A DNA stretch of 64,000 bases, taken from positions 682,001-746,000 of the forward strand of contig NZ_JAJFAV010000001.1 of the NCBI RefSeq assembly GCF_020711235.1. Reading direction: 5' to 3'. Source of the DNA: Hymenobacter sp. 15J16-1T3B (GTDB lineage: Bacteria > Bacteroidota > Bacteroidia > Cytophagales > Hymenobacteraceae). The position numbers and the translations under genes were made by a program. Under the pieces are notes generated by a model. It did not search any database. It was not told the DNA's origin and saw only the letters and a program-made list of their open reading frames with translations. Of this stretch, positions 24,349 through 33,369 are shown one piece after another; the stretch's first letter is position 1, and every line of letters starts with the position of its first letter.

Positions 24349-25749
24349 ATGCCAACTACCGCCACGCTTACCGCCGACGACCTGACCGTGGTGCCCGCCC
24401 TGCAGGGCCTGCCCGACGAGGTCCTCACTTGGCTGCTCACCCACGGCGAACCGCTCGACGCCCCGGTGGGCACCGAGCTGTTCCGTCCCGGCGACCCGGT
24501 CGACTACCTGCTGATCCTGCTGCGCGGCGCCGTGCAGATGTGGCGCGAGCAAAATGGCCACCGCGAACCGTTCTTGCGCGTCGAGGCCCCGCAGATAACC
24601 GGCCTGCTGCCCTACTCCCGCCTGCGCCAAACCACCGCGCTGGGCATGATCGTGGCCGATGCGCAGCTGCTGCGCCTGCACCGCGACCAGTTTCCGGAGC
24701 TGGAGCGCATCAGCCCCGAGCTGGTGCAGCGCCTCGTGGGCCTGATGAGCGACCGGGTGCGCGAAGAAGCCCGCACCCAGGAGCGCGACGACAAGCTGCG
24801 GGCCCTGGGCAAGCTCTCGGCCGGCCTGGCCCACGAGCTCAACAACCCCGCCGCCGCCATCAGCCGCTCGGCCGCCGAGCTTTCCAGCCGCACCGGGGCC
24901 GGGCCCATGCTGCTGCAAGAAGTGCTGGCCGCCGGCACGCCCGCCGAGCAGCTGCCGGCGCTGCTGCAGCTGGCCAGCCACTCCATGCTGCCCGGCGCCT
25001 CGCTGTCGGCCCTAGAGCAGGCCGACTGCGAAGAGGAGCTGGAAGACTGGCTGCTGCAGCAGGGCATCAGCGACGTGCACGGCCTGGCCACCGGCCTGCT
25101 CAGCGGCGGCCTTGATGCCGACGTGCTCGGGCCGGTGCTCAGCGCCCTGCCCGCCGCCGCCCGGCCGCCCGCCCTGCGCTGGCTGGAAGGCCAGCTCACC
25201 AGCCACCAGCTCGTGCGCGACGTGCAGGAGGCCTCGCGCCGCATTTCCGAGCTGGTGCACAACGTGAAGGACTACTCCCACATGGACCGCGCGGGCGGCT
25301 TTGTGCCCACCGACCTGCACGGGGGGCTCGACAGCACCCTGGCCCTGCTCAGCTACCCGCTGCGCCAGCACCGCATCCGCGTGGTGCGCGACTACGCCCA
25401 GGGCCTGCTCAGCATCCAGGGCCAGCCCGGCGCCTTGAACCAGGTGTGGACCAACTTGCTCGACAACGCCATCGACGCCCTGCCCGCCACCGGCGGCACC
25501 ATCACCCTGCGCACCCGCCGCAGCGGCGAGTACGCCCAGGTGTGCGTGGAGGACGACGGCCCCGGTATCCCGGCCGACGTGCTGCCGCATATCTTCGAGC
25601 CGTTTTTCACCACCAAGCCCATGGGCGAGGGCACCGGTATGGGGCTCGACATTGCCCGCCGCATCGTGCTCAGCCACGGCGGGCGCGTCAACGTTTCCTC
25701 CCAGCCCGGCCGCACCGAGTTCTGCGTGTGGCTGCCGATGGAGGACTAG
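24349..25749 (+). CDS. Histidine kinase with N-terminal cyclic-nucleotide-binding-type domain
   Basis: A 466-residue soluble sensor kinase, no membrane segment. Residues about 15-125 are a cNMP-binding (Crp/cyclic-NMP) type beta-roll: LFRPGDPVDYLLILLRGAVQMWRE. The dimerisation helix has the phospho-acceptor His162 in LSAGLAHELNNPAAAI. The ATPase part has the N box NLLDNAIDAL (Asn373), G1 VEDDGPGIP, F box FEPFFTTK and G2 GTGMGLDIA, as in NtrB-like kinases. About 200 residues lie between His and Asn, longer than usual, with a helical insertion. The partner gene starts 120 bases downstream and carries a receiver domain. I cannot tell from sequence if cAMP, c-di-GMP or another ligand binds; the canonical phosphate-binding RxA arginine is not evident. 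Confidence 0.92.
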   Translation: MPTTATLTADDLTVVPALQGLPDEVLTWLLTHGEPLDAPVGTELFRPGDPVDYLLILLRGAVQMWREQNGHREPFLRVEAPQITGLLPYSRLRQTTALGMIVADAQLLRLHRDQFPELERISPELVQRLVGLMSDRVREEARTQERDDKLRALGKLSAGLAHELNNPAAAISRSAAELSSRTGAGPMLLQEVLAAGTPAEQLPALLQLASHSMLPGASLSALEQADCEEELEDWLLQQGISDVHGLATGLLSGGLDADVLGPVLSALPAAARPPALRWLEGQLTSHQLVRDVQEASRRISELVHNVKDYSHMDRAGGFVPTDLHGGLDSTLALLSYPLRQHRIRVVRDYAQGLLSIQGQPGALNQVWTNLLDNAIDALPATGGTITLRTRRSGEYAQVCVEDDGPGIPADVLPHIFEPFFTTKPMGEGTGMGLDIARRIVLSHGGRVNVSSQPGRTEFCVWLPMED

Positions 25750-25869
25750 GTGGTGAAAGGGTGAAGTTGTGAATTTGTGAGTGCTGTTCTGACGGCGCAA
25801 CAGGTGCCGTACCCGCCTCCCAAACCCCAACTCGCCACTTCGCAATTTCACAAGTTCACAAGTTCACCC
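25750..25869. repeat. GTGAA-type inverted-arm intergenic element, locus 2
   Basis: Arms at about 25750-25782 (GGGTGAAGTTGTGAATTTG) and 25839-25868, inverted with two mismatches over 22 bases. The left arm starts right after the kinase stop codon and the right arm ends one base before the next ATG, so the element makes up the whole intergenic space. Confidence 0.85.
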
Positions 25870-27531
25870 ATGGATAAGAAACCCGTCCTGCTCGTGGTCG
25901 ACGACGACCCGCAGGTGCTATCGGCCATCGACCGCGACCTGCGCCAGGAATTTCGGCCCGAGTACCGCATTGTGCGGGCCGGCTCGGGGCAGGAAGGGCT
26001 GGAGGTGATTCGCCAGCTCAAAGCCCGCGCCGAGCCCTTGGCCCTGGTCCTTTCCGACCAGCGCATGCCTGACATGGAGGGCGTGCAGCTGCTGGAGCAA
26101 GCCCGCACCTTGTTTCCGGAGGCCAAGCGCGTGCTGCTCACCGCCTACGCCGACACCGAGGCCGCCATCCGCGCCATCAACGACGCCCGCCTCGATTACT
26201 ACCTGATGAAGCCCTGGGACCCGCCCCAGCAGCTGCTCTACCCCACCCTGCACGACCTGCTGGCGGCCTGGCAGGTGCAGTACCAGCCGCAGTTTCGCGG
26301 GGTGCGCCTGATCGGGTTTCAATGGTCGCCGCTCTCGCACGAGCTCAAGGATTTTCTGGCCGGCTACATGGTGGCTTTTCAGTGGCTCGACTTCGAAACC
26401 AACCCCGAAGCCGCGCTGCTGCTCGATTCGCTGGGCCTGAAATCCGAAGACCTGCCCGTGGTGCTGACCCAGGACGGCACCGTGCTGCCCCACCCCACCC
26501 GCGCCGAGCTGGCCACCCAGCTGGGTTTGGCCCGGCAGGCCTCGCAGCAGCTCTACGACGTGGTCGTGGTGGGCGCCGGACCCTCGGGGCTGGCGGCGGC
26601 GGTGTACGGCGCTTCCGAAGGGCTTAAGACCCTGCTCATCGAGCGGCAAAACCCCGGCGGGCAAGCCGGCACCTCCTCGCGCATCGAAAACTACCTGGGC
26701 TTCCCCACGGGCCTGAGCGGCTCGGAGCTGGCCCACCGCGCCTGGGCCCAGGCCGTGCGCCTCGGCGCCGAAATCCTCAACGCCCAGGAAGTCACCAAGC
26801 TCTGCGTGCAGGACGAGTATAAGGTGCTGACCCTGGCCGACGGCAGCGAGGTGCGCAGCCGGGCCGTGGTGCTCACCACCGGCGTGAGCTACCGGCAGCT
26901 GGCCGTGCCGGGCATGGACCGCCTCACCGGCGCGGGTGTGTACTACGGCGCGGCCCGCACCGAAGCCCGTTCCTGCCACGACCAGCCGGTGTACGTGGTG
27001 GGCGGCGGCAACTCGGCCGGCCAAGCGGCCATGTACCTGGCCGGCTACGCCAGCAAGGTCTACATCGTCATCCGCGGCGCTTCCCTGGCCGCGTCCATGT
27101 CGGCCTACCTGATCGAGCAGATCGGGCGGACCGCCAATATCGAGCTGCTGCCCTTCACCGAAATCCAGGAAGTGAAGGGCCAGGACCACCTCGAAGCCGT
27201 GGTGCTGCGCCAGAACCAGACCGGTCAGACCCAGGAGTGCCCGGCCCGCGCCGTGTTCGTGTTCATCGGCGCCAAGCCCAGCACCGAGTGGGTGTGCGAC
27301 GTGCTGCTCTGCGACGGCAAAGGCTTCGTGCTCACCGGCCGCGACCTGGTGGCCGACCCACGTTTTGCCACGCGATGGAAAAAGCAGCGCGAGCCGTACG
27401 CGCTGGAAACCTGCGTGCCCGGCATCTTCTCCGCCGGCGACTCCCGCGCCGGCGCCATGGCCCGGGTTGCCTCGGCCGTGGGCGAGGGTTCCATGGCCAT
27501 CAAGTTCGTGCACCAGTATTTGGACGAGTAG
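25870..27531 (+). CDS. Receiver / glutaredoxin-like / thioredoxin-reductase-like fusion flavoprotein
   Basis: A 553-residue three-part protein. Residues 1-125 are a CheY-like receiver: acidic pocket D11-D13, phospho-acceptor Asp63 in LSDQRMPD, Thr91, Lys114. Residues about 145-215 look like a glutaredoxin/thioredoxin fold (LIGFQWSPLSHELKDFL, VVLTQDGTVLPHPT), but the CPxC site reads SPLS. Residues 230-553 are a thioredoxin-reductase-like FAD/NAD(P) module: VVVVGAGPSGLAAAVYGASEG, NPGGQAGTSSRIENYLGFP, VVGGGNSAGQAAMYLAG, and the closing GIFSAGDSRAGAMARVASAVGEGSMA. The CATC redox pair of true thioredoxin reductase is GAAR. It therefore should move electrons from NAD(P)H through FAD under control of receiver phosphorylation, without thiol relay. 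The start at 25870 follows the kinase directly. Confidence 0.9.
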   Translation: MDKKPVLLVVDDDPQVLSAIDRDLRQEFRPEYRIVRAGSGQEGLEVIRQLKARAEPLALVLSDQRMPDMEGVQLLEQARTLFPEAKRVLLTAYADTEAAIRAINDARLDYYLMKPWDPPQQLLYPTLHDLLAAWQVQYQPQFRGVRLIGFQWSPLSHELKDFLAGYMVAFQWLDFETNPEAALLLDSLGLKSEDLPVVLTQDGTVLPHPTRAELATQLGLARQASQQLYDVVVVGAGPSGLAAAVYGASEGLKTLLIERQNPGGQAGTSSRIENYLGFPTGLSGSELAHRAWAQAVRLGAEILNAQEVTKLCVQDEYKVLTLADGSEVRSRAVVLTTGVSYRQLAVPGMDRLTGAGVYYGAARTEARSCHDQPVYVVGGGNSAGQAAMYLAGYASKVYIVIRGASLAASMSAYLIEQIGRTANIELLPFTEIQEVKGQDHLEAVVLRQNQTGQTQECPARAVFVFIGAKPSTEWVCDVLLCDGKGFVLTGRDLVADPRFATRWKKQREPYALETCVPGIFSAGDSRAGAMARVASAVGEGSMAIKFVHQYLDE

Positions 27532-27550
27532 GTGTGGGTGGATAATCGGA

Positions 27551-27681
27551 CCGTCATCCTGAGGGCCACGAGCTGCAGGAAGGCGCAGCCCAGGGCCTGC
27601 CTCGCGCCCCGTACCAAGTAGAAAGCGCAGTCGCCAACGCCCCATCATCCGGGCTGCGGTGGCTGCGCTTTCTACTTGGTT
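27551..27681. repeat. CATCCTGAG-family composite hairpin element
   Basis: Starts with CGTCATCCTGAG and contains a perfect 18-bp stem (27613-27630 with 27663-27680, AAGTAGAAAGCGCAG type). About 110 bases are clearly homologous to the reverse complement of 45880-45996: shared words include CCTCGC, CCCCG, ACCAA, GCGCAG, CCAACGCC and CTGCGCTT. It occupies most of the 369-base gap before the subtilase gene, in which I see no gene. Confidence 0.85.
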
Positions 27682-27900
27682 AGGTTGAACGCAGCAAGGC
27701 CTGACAGCACCAGTCGGTGTCGGCACTTCGGCAGTGGCGGAGGTGCAGGGCTTGAAAAAAGTCCTGGGCTACGCTTTGCCTCGGGTCGTGGCGCTCGAGA
27801 CGACCGGCCGAAGAGGCGGATAAAAATGAAGAAACGGTGAAGCTTTTTGGTATTTTGCTGCCAATCAACGCTTCATCTCTTCCGTTTATCCGTTCCCCGC

Positions 27901-30900
27901 ATGAAACACCTTAACGCGCTGCTGCTGGCGGCGCTGGCCCTGAGTAGCTCCGCGCTGCAGGCCCAGCCGACGCCCGCGCCCACCAAGCTGCTGCTGGCCA
28001 GCGGCACGCCGGCGGTGCCGGCCAACTTCGCCACCTGGGCCGCGGCCGGCCGCGCCGAGTCGGTAGCGGCGGCCGACGTCTGGCAAGGGAAGTACTACCG
28101 CGTCCTTCAGTTCAGCCAGCTGCCCACGGCCGAACAGCACCGCGCCCTCAAAGCCCTGGGCGTGCAGCTGCTCGACTACCTGCCCCAGAACGCCTACGTG
28201 GCCGCCCTGCCCACCACGCTCGACCGCGCCCGCCTGCAGGGCTTTGGCATCCGCGGCGTGGTGCCGGTGCAGGCCAGCTGGAAGTACACCGGCCTCCTCG
28301 CCCAAGGCGGTGGCACGCCCGCCTACGCCCTGCGCGGCGCCGGCCGGGTGGCCGTGGTCGTGGGCTTTCACCCCACCATTCAGCCCGCCGAGGCCGCTGC
28401 CGCCCTCACGGCTGCCGGCTACGCGGTGACCGAGCGCCAGGACTTCTCGCGCCAGCTTACGCTGACCGTGCCCAGCAGTGACCTCGCGGCCTTGGCCGCC
28501 CGGCCCTGGGTGGCCAGCGTGGAGTACGTGGCGCCCGACCCCGTGCACGACAACAACCGCGGCCGCACCGACCACCGCGCCAACGCCCTGGCTGCCGACT
28601 ACGGCGCCGGCCGCCACTACGACGGCACCGGCGTGAACGTGGCCCACGGCGACGACGGCATCATCGGTCCGCACATCGACTTCCAGGGCCGCCTCGACCA
28701 GACCAGCGCCGGCCCCGACGGCGGCACCCACGGGGACCACGTGGCGGGCATCATCATGGGCGCCGGCAACCTGGACCCGCGCTACCGCGGGCAGGCCGTG
28801 GGGGCCTTTAACTACTATTACTCTTACCCCAACAACATCAACAGCGCGCCCACGCACTACACCTCGCGCAGCATCCGCATCACCAGCAACTCCTACAGCA
28901 ACGGCTGCAACGCGGGCTACACGTCCTTTGCCCGGCAGATGGACCAGATGAGCCGGCAAATGCCCCTGATGCTGCACGTCTTTTCCTCCGGCAACGAGGG
29001 CGCCTCCAACTGCAACTACGGCGCCGGCGCCACCTGGGGCAACATCACCGGCGGGCACAAGGTGGCCAAGAACGTGATGACCGTGGGCAACCTGAGCTAC
29101 ATCGACGCGCTGAACTCGTCTTCCTCCCGCGGGCCGTCCACCGACGGGCGCATCAAGCCAGAGGTGTGCGCCGTGGGCACCAGCGTGTGGTCGACGCAGC
29201 CGAACAACACCTACGCGGCCCTGACCGGCACGTCCATGTCGTGCCCGGCGGTGAGCGGGGTGGTGGCCCAACTGATGCACGCCCACAAGGCCATCAACAA
29301 CGGCGCCGAAGCCCCGGCGGCCCTCGTCAAGGCGGCGCTGATGAACACGGCCGAGGACCTGGGCAACGCCGGCCCCGACTTCCGCTTCGGCTACGGCCGC
29401 ATCGACGCGCTGCGCGCCGTGCGCGTGCTCGAAGACCACAGCTATAAGCTCGACAGCCTCACGCAGGGCGTCACGCGCACGCACACCATCACGGTGCCCG
29501 CCGGCCAGCGCCAGCTGCGCGTGATGCTGTACTGGCCCGACTACGAAGCCGCCGCCAGCTCGCGCAAAAACCTCGTCAACGACCTGGACCTGACCCTGAC
29601 CGCGCCGGGCGGCACCGCCTACCAGCCCTGGGTGCTCGACCCGCGCCCCACGGTGACCAACCTGAACGCGGTGGCCGTGCGCGCCCGCGACTCGCTCAAC
29701 AACGCCGAGCAGGTGACGCTGGATCTGCCCGCCGCCGGCACCTACACCCTCACCGTGAACGGCACCGCCGTGCCCCAGGGCCCGCAGCGCTACTACCTGC
29801 TCTACACCTGGCTCGACGACCGGGTGGAAATGACCTACCCGCTGGGTGGGGAGGGCTTCGTGCCCGGCGAAACCGAGGCCGTGCGCTGGAACGCCGCGCC
29901 CGGCACCGACCCGTTTACGCTGGAGTACACCCTGAACAACGGCACCACCTGGACGACCATTGCCTCGAACATCAGCGCCGCGGACCGCTACTTCAACTGG
30001 GCCATTCCGGCCTCCATCACGCCCTCGGGCCAGGCCCGTCTGCGCGTGCGCCGCGGCACCCAGCAGGATGAGTCGGACGCCAACATCACCATTGCCGGCG
30101 TGCCGGCCAACCTGCGCGCCACCGCCGTGTGCCGCGCCAGCACCACCCTGGCCTGGGACGCCGTGGCTGGTGCCACCAGCTACGACGTGATGCGCCTCGG
30201 CGCCATGTACATGGACTCGGTCACCACCGTGACGGGCACCACCATCAGCCTGCCGGTGGTGGGCACCGGGGAGCAGTGGTTTGCCATCCGGGCCCGCGGG
30301 GCCAACGGCATGGTGGGCCGCCGCACCCGCGCCCTGCTGCGCCCCGGCGTGCTGAGCAACTGCAACGAAGCCCCGGCGGCCGCCATTGGGGTGCTGAACG
30401 GGCAGGCCTGCGTGGGCACCCCGGTGCAGCTGCAGGACCTCTCGCAGCTCGCGCCCACCAGCTGGCAGTGGAGCGTGACGCCCAGCGCGGGCGTGAGCTT
30501 TGCGGGCGGCACGTCGGCCGCTTCGCAGAACCCGCAGTTGCTCTTCAGCCAAGCCGGCACCTACAGCGTGACGCTGACCGCCACCAACCAGTACGGCCCC
30601 AACACCCGCACCGAAACCAACCTGCTCACGGTAATCACGGCGGCGAACGGGCCCTACGTGGAGGAGTTCCGCACGGCCGTATTCCCGCCCGCCAACTGGC
30701 GCGTGGTCGACCCGAACGGGGGCTACACCTGGCAGCTGAGCCCCGGCACCGTGACGGGCCCGGATAACACCAGCCGCCGCGTGCCCTACGTGAACGACTA
30801 CGAATTCACCAACCGCACCGCCGAGGAATACCTGCTGGCCCGGCCCGCGCAGGCCGGCGGCGGCAACCCCGTAGCCGTGCGGTTTGCCGTGGCGTACGCG

Positions 30901-31467
30901 CCCTACAGCACCGGCTACAACGACGGCCTGCGGGTCGACATCAGCACCGACTGCGGCCAGACCTTCCAGCCCACCGGCTACCTCAAGCGCGGCGCGACGC
31001 TGGCCACCGTGGCGGGCTACGTGACGACGCCCTGGGCGCCCACGGCCGCCAGCCAGTGGCGCAGCGAAACAGTGGCGCTGCAGCCCCTGCTGCCCGCGGG
31101 CTTCAACGGCAACATCGTGGTGCGCTTCGCCAACCTCAACGACAACGGCAACAACCTCTACCTGACCGACGTGCGCATGGAGTACATCGTCACCGGGACC
31201 AAGGGCTCGGCCGCGCTGGCGCAGTTTTCGGCCTACCCGGTGCCCTTTGGCGGGCGCCTGACGGTGAACGTGCAGGCCGCCAAAGCCAGCGCCGGCACGC
31301 TGCTGCTCACCGACGCCCTCGGCCGCGAGCTGCTGGGCCAGCCCGTGCAGCTCAGCGGGCTGGCCCAGCAGCTGGAGCTGGACACCGAAGCGCTGGCGGC
31401 CGGCGTGTACTCGCTGCGCCTGCTGCTGCCCGACGGCCAGAGTCAAGCCTTGCAAGTGCTGAAGTAA
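27901..31467 (+). CDS. T9SS-exported S8 family serine peptidase (subtilase)
   Basis: A 1188-residue secreted protease. Signal peptide MKHLNALLLAALALSSSALQ, then a propeptide region to about residue 230. The catalytic domain has Asp251 (NVAHGDDGI), His280 (HGDHVAGI), the oxyanion Asn segment SSGNEGASN, and Ser445 (GTSMSCPAVSG). After it come a jelly-roll/P-type domain (about 500-650), a fibronectin-type beta domain, a PKD-like domain (NEAPAAAIGVLNGQ ... YSVTLTATNQYG) and a further beta-sandwich. The last ~80 residues are a type A sorting domain (FSAYPVPFGGRLTV ... GVYSLRLLLPDG), so the type IX system carries it over the outer membrane. The hairpin at 31501 ends the transcript. Confidence 0.93.
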   Translation: MKHLNALLLAALALSSSALQAQPTPAPTKLLLASGTPAVPANFATWAAAGRAESVAAADVWQGKYYRVLQFSQLPTAEQHRALKALGVQLLDYLPQNAYVAALPTTLDRARLQGFGIRGVVPVQASWKYTGLLAQGGGTPAYALRGAGRVAVVVGFHPTIQPAEAAAALTAAGYAVTERQDFSRQLTLTVPSSDLAALAARPWVASVEYVAPDPVHDNNRGRTDHRANALAADYGAGRHYDGTGVNVAHGDDGIIGPHIDFQGRLDQTSAGPDGGTHGDHVAGIIMGAGNLDPRYRGQAVGAFNYYYSYPNNINSAPTHYTSRSIRITSNSYSNGCNAGYTSFARQMDQMSRQMPLMLHVFSSGNEGASNCNYGAGATWGNITGGHKVAKNVMTVGNLSYIDALNSSSSRGPSTDGRIKPEVCAVGTSVWSTQPNNTYAALTGTSMSCPAVSGVVAQLMHAHKAINNGAEAPAALVKAALMNTAEDLGNAGPDFRFGYGRIDALRAVRVLEDHSYKLDSLTQGVTRTHTITVPAGQRQLRVMLYWPDYEAAASSRKNLVNDLDLTLTAPGGTAYQPWVLDPRPTVTNLNAVAVRARDSLNNAEQVTLDLPAAGTYTLTVNGTAVPQGPQRYYLLYTWLDDRVEMTYPLGGEGFVPGETEAVRWNAAPGTDPFTLEYTLNNGTTWTTIASNISAADRYFNWAIPASITPSGQARLRVRRGTQQDESDANITIAGVPANLRATAVCRASTTLAWDAVAGATSYDVMRLGAMYMDSVTTVTGTTISLPVVGTGEQWFAIRARGANGMVGRRTRALLRPGVLSNCNEAPAAAIGVLNGQACVGTPVQLQDLSQLAPTSWQWSVTPSAGVSFAGGTSAASQNPQLLFSQAGTYSVTLTATNQYGPNTRTETNLLTVITAANGPYVEEFRTAVFPPANWRVVDPNGGYTWQLSPGTVTGPDNTSRRVPYVNDYEFTNRTAEEYLLARPAQAGGGNPVAVRFAVAYAPYSTGYNDGLRVDISTDCGQTFQPTGYLKRGATLATVAGYVTTPWAPTAASQWRSETVALQPLLPAGFNGNIVVRFANLNDNGNNLYLTDVRMEYIVTGTKGSAALAQFSAYPVPFGGRLTVNVQAAKASAGTLLLTDALGRELLGQPVQLSGLAQQLELDTEALAAGVYSLRLLLPDGQSQALQVLK

Positions 31468-31500
31468 CCGCCCCGGCGCCAGCTGGCCCGCAATGAAACC

Positions 31501-31538
31501 CGACGGCCCGCTTTTCCATCCGGAAAGGCGGGCCGTCG
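31501..31538 (+). terminator. Terminator of subtilase gene
   Basis: 17-bp stem (31501-31517 with 31522-31538, one G-T pair), 33 bases after the stop codon. The following 31560-31660 is AT-rich and probably holds the promoter of the phosphoesterase gene; no clear TAnnTTTG box. Confidence 0.75.
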
Positions 31539-31729
31539 TGCGTAGGGATGGATTAGCCGGGTTGTGCTGGCTTGAATGCTAAAACGTAAATCAGGCAATT
31601 AAATAATTATTTTCGGTTCGTAGCAATACATTAAAGATTTTTAATTAACCAAACCGAATGCCCGGCGGTATATGCACCCGACGCCGCAACGGCCACCACC
31701 CACCTGAACCTGGCCCGGCGTCTGTTTTT

Positions 31730-32590
31730 ATGCCGCAACTTTTCTCTGCCTTCCACTCTTTTCTGCGCCGACGCCGCGGGCTGTTGCCCGGCGTGGCGCT
31801 GCTCCTGAGTAGCCTGCTCGCGGGCTGCGACCTGATTGAGTTCAGCCCCAACGAAACCCGCACGCCCGAAGCGTACCACGACCTGACGCGTAAGAGCCTG
31901 GAGCGCCTGCAGCAGCAGCCCAAGCCCCTGGGCGGCGACACGGTGCGCTTCGTGTTCATCGGCGATTCGCAGCGCTTTTACGAAGAAGCCGAGGCCTTTA
32001 CCCAAAGCGTAAACCAGCTGCCGGGCGTGTCCTTCGTGGCCATTGCCGGCGACATTTCCGATTTCGGCCTGATCCGGGAAATGCGCTGGGTGCACGACCG
32101 GCTTAAGCACCTGAACGTGCCGTACCTGACCGTCATCGGCAACCACGACCTAGTGGCCAACGGGCGCGAGGCCTACCAGCAGGTGTACGGCCCGCTCAAC
32201 TACAGCTTCGAGTACGGCAGCACGCGCTTCGTCTTCGTCGACACCAATGGGCGCGAATACGGCTTCAACGGCCGCGTGCCCAACGTGCCCTGGGTGCAGC
32301 AGGCCCTGGCCAACCCCGGCCCGGGCATCCGCCGGCAGGTGGTGATGAGCCACGTGCCGCCCCACGACGCCGACTTCGACCCGCAGCTGGTGGCGCCCTA
32401 CGTGCAGGCCCTGAGCTCGGCCCCGCGCGTGGCCTTTGAGCTGAACGGCCACAAGCACGACTTCAGCGTCGGGCAGCCTTACGAAAACGGCCTGACGTTC
32501 ATCAACTCGTACAGCTTCGAAAAGCGCCAGTACCTGGTGCTCACGCTCTGGGGCGAAAAGGAGTTCAAGCTCGATACCGTACAGTACTAA
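31730..32590 (+). CDS. Calcineurin-like metallophosphoesterase lipoprotein
   Basis: A 286-residue lipoprotein; ATG 31730 gives an Arg-rich leader ending in the lipobox SSLLAGC (Cys about residue 28). Metal-binding motifs in order: FIGDSQRFY (GDxx; the usual His is Gln), IAGDISDFG, IGNHDLV, MSHVPPHD and GHKHDF. This is the calcineurin-like phosphoesterase order, so it should hydrolyse phosphodiesters or monoesters, probably outside the inner membrane. The stop overlaps the ATG of the next gene (TAATG), so the two are translationally coupled. Confidence 0.88.
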   Translation: MPQLFSAFHSFLRRRRGLLPGVALLLSSLLAGCDLIEFSPNETRTPEAYHDLTRKSLERLQQQPKPLGGDTVRFVFIGDSQRFYEEAEAFTQSVNQLPGVSFVAIAGDISDFGLIREMRWVHDRLKHLNVPYLTVIGNHDLVANGREAYQQVYGPLNYSFEYGSTRFVFVDTNGREYGFNGRVPNVPWVQQALANPGPGIRRQVVMSHVPPHDADFDPQLVAPYVQALSSAPRVAFELNGHKHDFSVGQPYENGLTFINSYSFEKRQYLVLTLWGEKEFKLDTVQY

Positions 32591-33288
32591 TGAGCCGCGC
32601 TTTCCTGCTTCCGCTCCTGCTGCTGGTGCCCCTGCTGCCCGCCGCCGCGCAGTCTGATTCTGCCACGGCCGCCCCTGCTCCGCTACCTGCCGCGCTGGCG
32701 CTGGCGGCCGCGGAGCCGGCCCCAGCCGAACCCGCCGCCGTGGCCCCCACCGGCCTGACGGCCCAACCCTGGTACCGCCCGCACCATCTGCTGCTGCAAA
32801 CCGCCGCCGGCCAGGGCCTGATTACGGCCGGCGTGGGCTATACCACCCTGCGCGGCCGCGTCGACCTCGACGTGCTGGCCGGCTACGTGCCGAGCAAGTA
32901 CAGCATCACGCCCATGGGCATTTTTACCGCCAAGGCCGGCTACTCGCCCTGGACGCTGCACTTGGGCCAGAGCCGCTGGCAGGTGCGCCCCTTCACGGTG
33001 GGCGCCTTGGTCAGCCACACGGCCAGCCGCGGCCTCAACGACTCCCGCGACGGGAAGTATGAGCCGGGCTATTACTGGTGGTCGTCGCGCACCCGCGTTG
33101 GGGGCTTCGTGGGCGGCAAAGTCAGCCGCGTCATCGGCCACAACCGCTACGGGCACCCGCGCACCCTGGGCGCCTACTACGAGCTGGGCACCAACGACCT
33201 GTACCTTTCGAGCATCTTCACTAACCTCGGCGCCCTGGGCGTACACGAAATCCTGACCCTGGGCTTCGGGGTGAAATACGACCTGTAG
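32590..33288 (+). CDS. Secreted, probably outer-membrane protein of unknown function
   Basis: A 232-residue exported protein. Signal peptide MSRAFLLPLLLLVPLLPAAA, an Ala/Pro-rich linker to about residue 55, then alternating aromatic/polar strands typical of a small outer-membrane barrel: GLITAGVGYTTLRGRVDLDVLAGYVP, IFTAKAGYSPWTLHLG, RTRVGGFVGGKVSR, and the ending ILTLGFGVKYDL with a near-terminal Tyr-Asp-Leu. Overlaps the phosphoesterase stop by one base, so it is likely its membrane partner. No recognised family. Confidence 0.72.
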   Translation: MSRAFLLPLLLLVPLLPAAAQSDSATAAPAPLPAALALAAAEPAPAEPAAVAPTGLTAQPWYRPHHLLLQTAAGQGLITAGVGYTTLRGRVDLDVLAGYVPSKYSITPMGIFTAKAGYSPWTLHLGQSRWQVRPFTVGALVSHTASRGLNDSRDGKYEPGYYWWSSRTRVGGFVGGKVSRVIGHNRYGHPRTLGAYYELGTNDLYLSSIFTNLGALGVHEILTLGFGVKYDL

Positions 33289-33312
33289 GCCGCGGATTCG
33301 CCCACGCCTGCA

Positions 33313-33357
33313 AACAAGCGGCCGCCATGCTCCGACGAAGCATGGCGGCCGCTTGTT
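33313..33357. terminator. Bidirectional hairpin terminator
   Basis: Perfect 18-bp stem (33313-33330 with 33340-33357), loop of 9, between the convergent outer-membrane protein gene and galK. Confidence 0.85.
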
Positions 33358-33369
33358 GGTGGTGCCTCG

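Noticed and set aside
27886-31455. 1189-residue antisense open frame opposite the subtilase gene
   Set aside because: It mirrors a clear S8 peptidase with full catalytic residues and is rich in G/A/V/H/R, the usual pattern of a high-GC antisense shadow.
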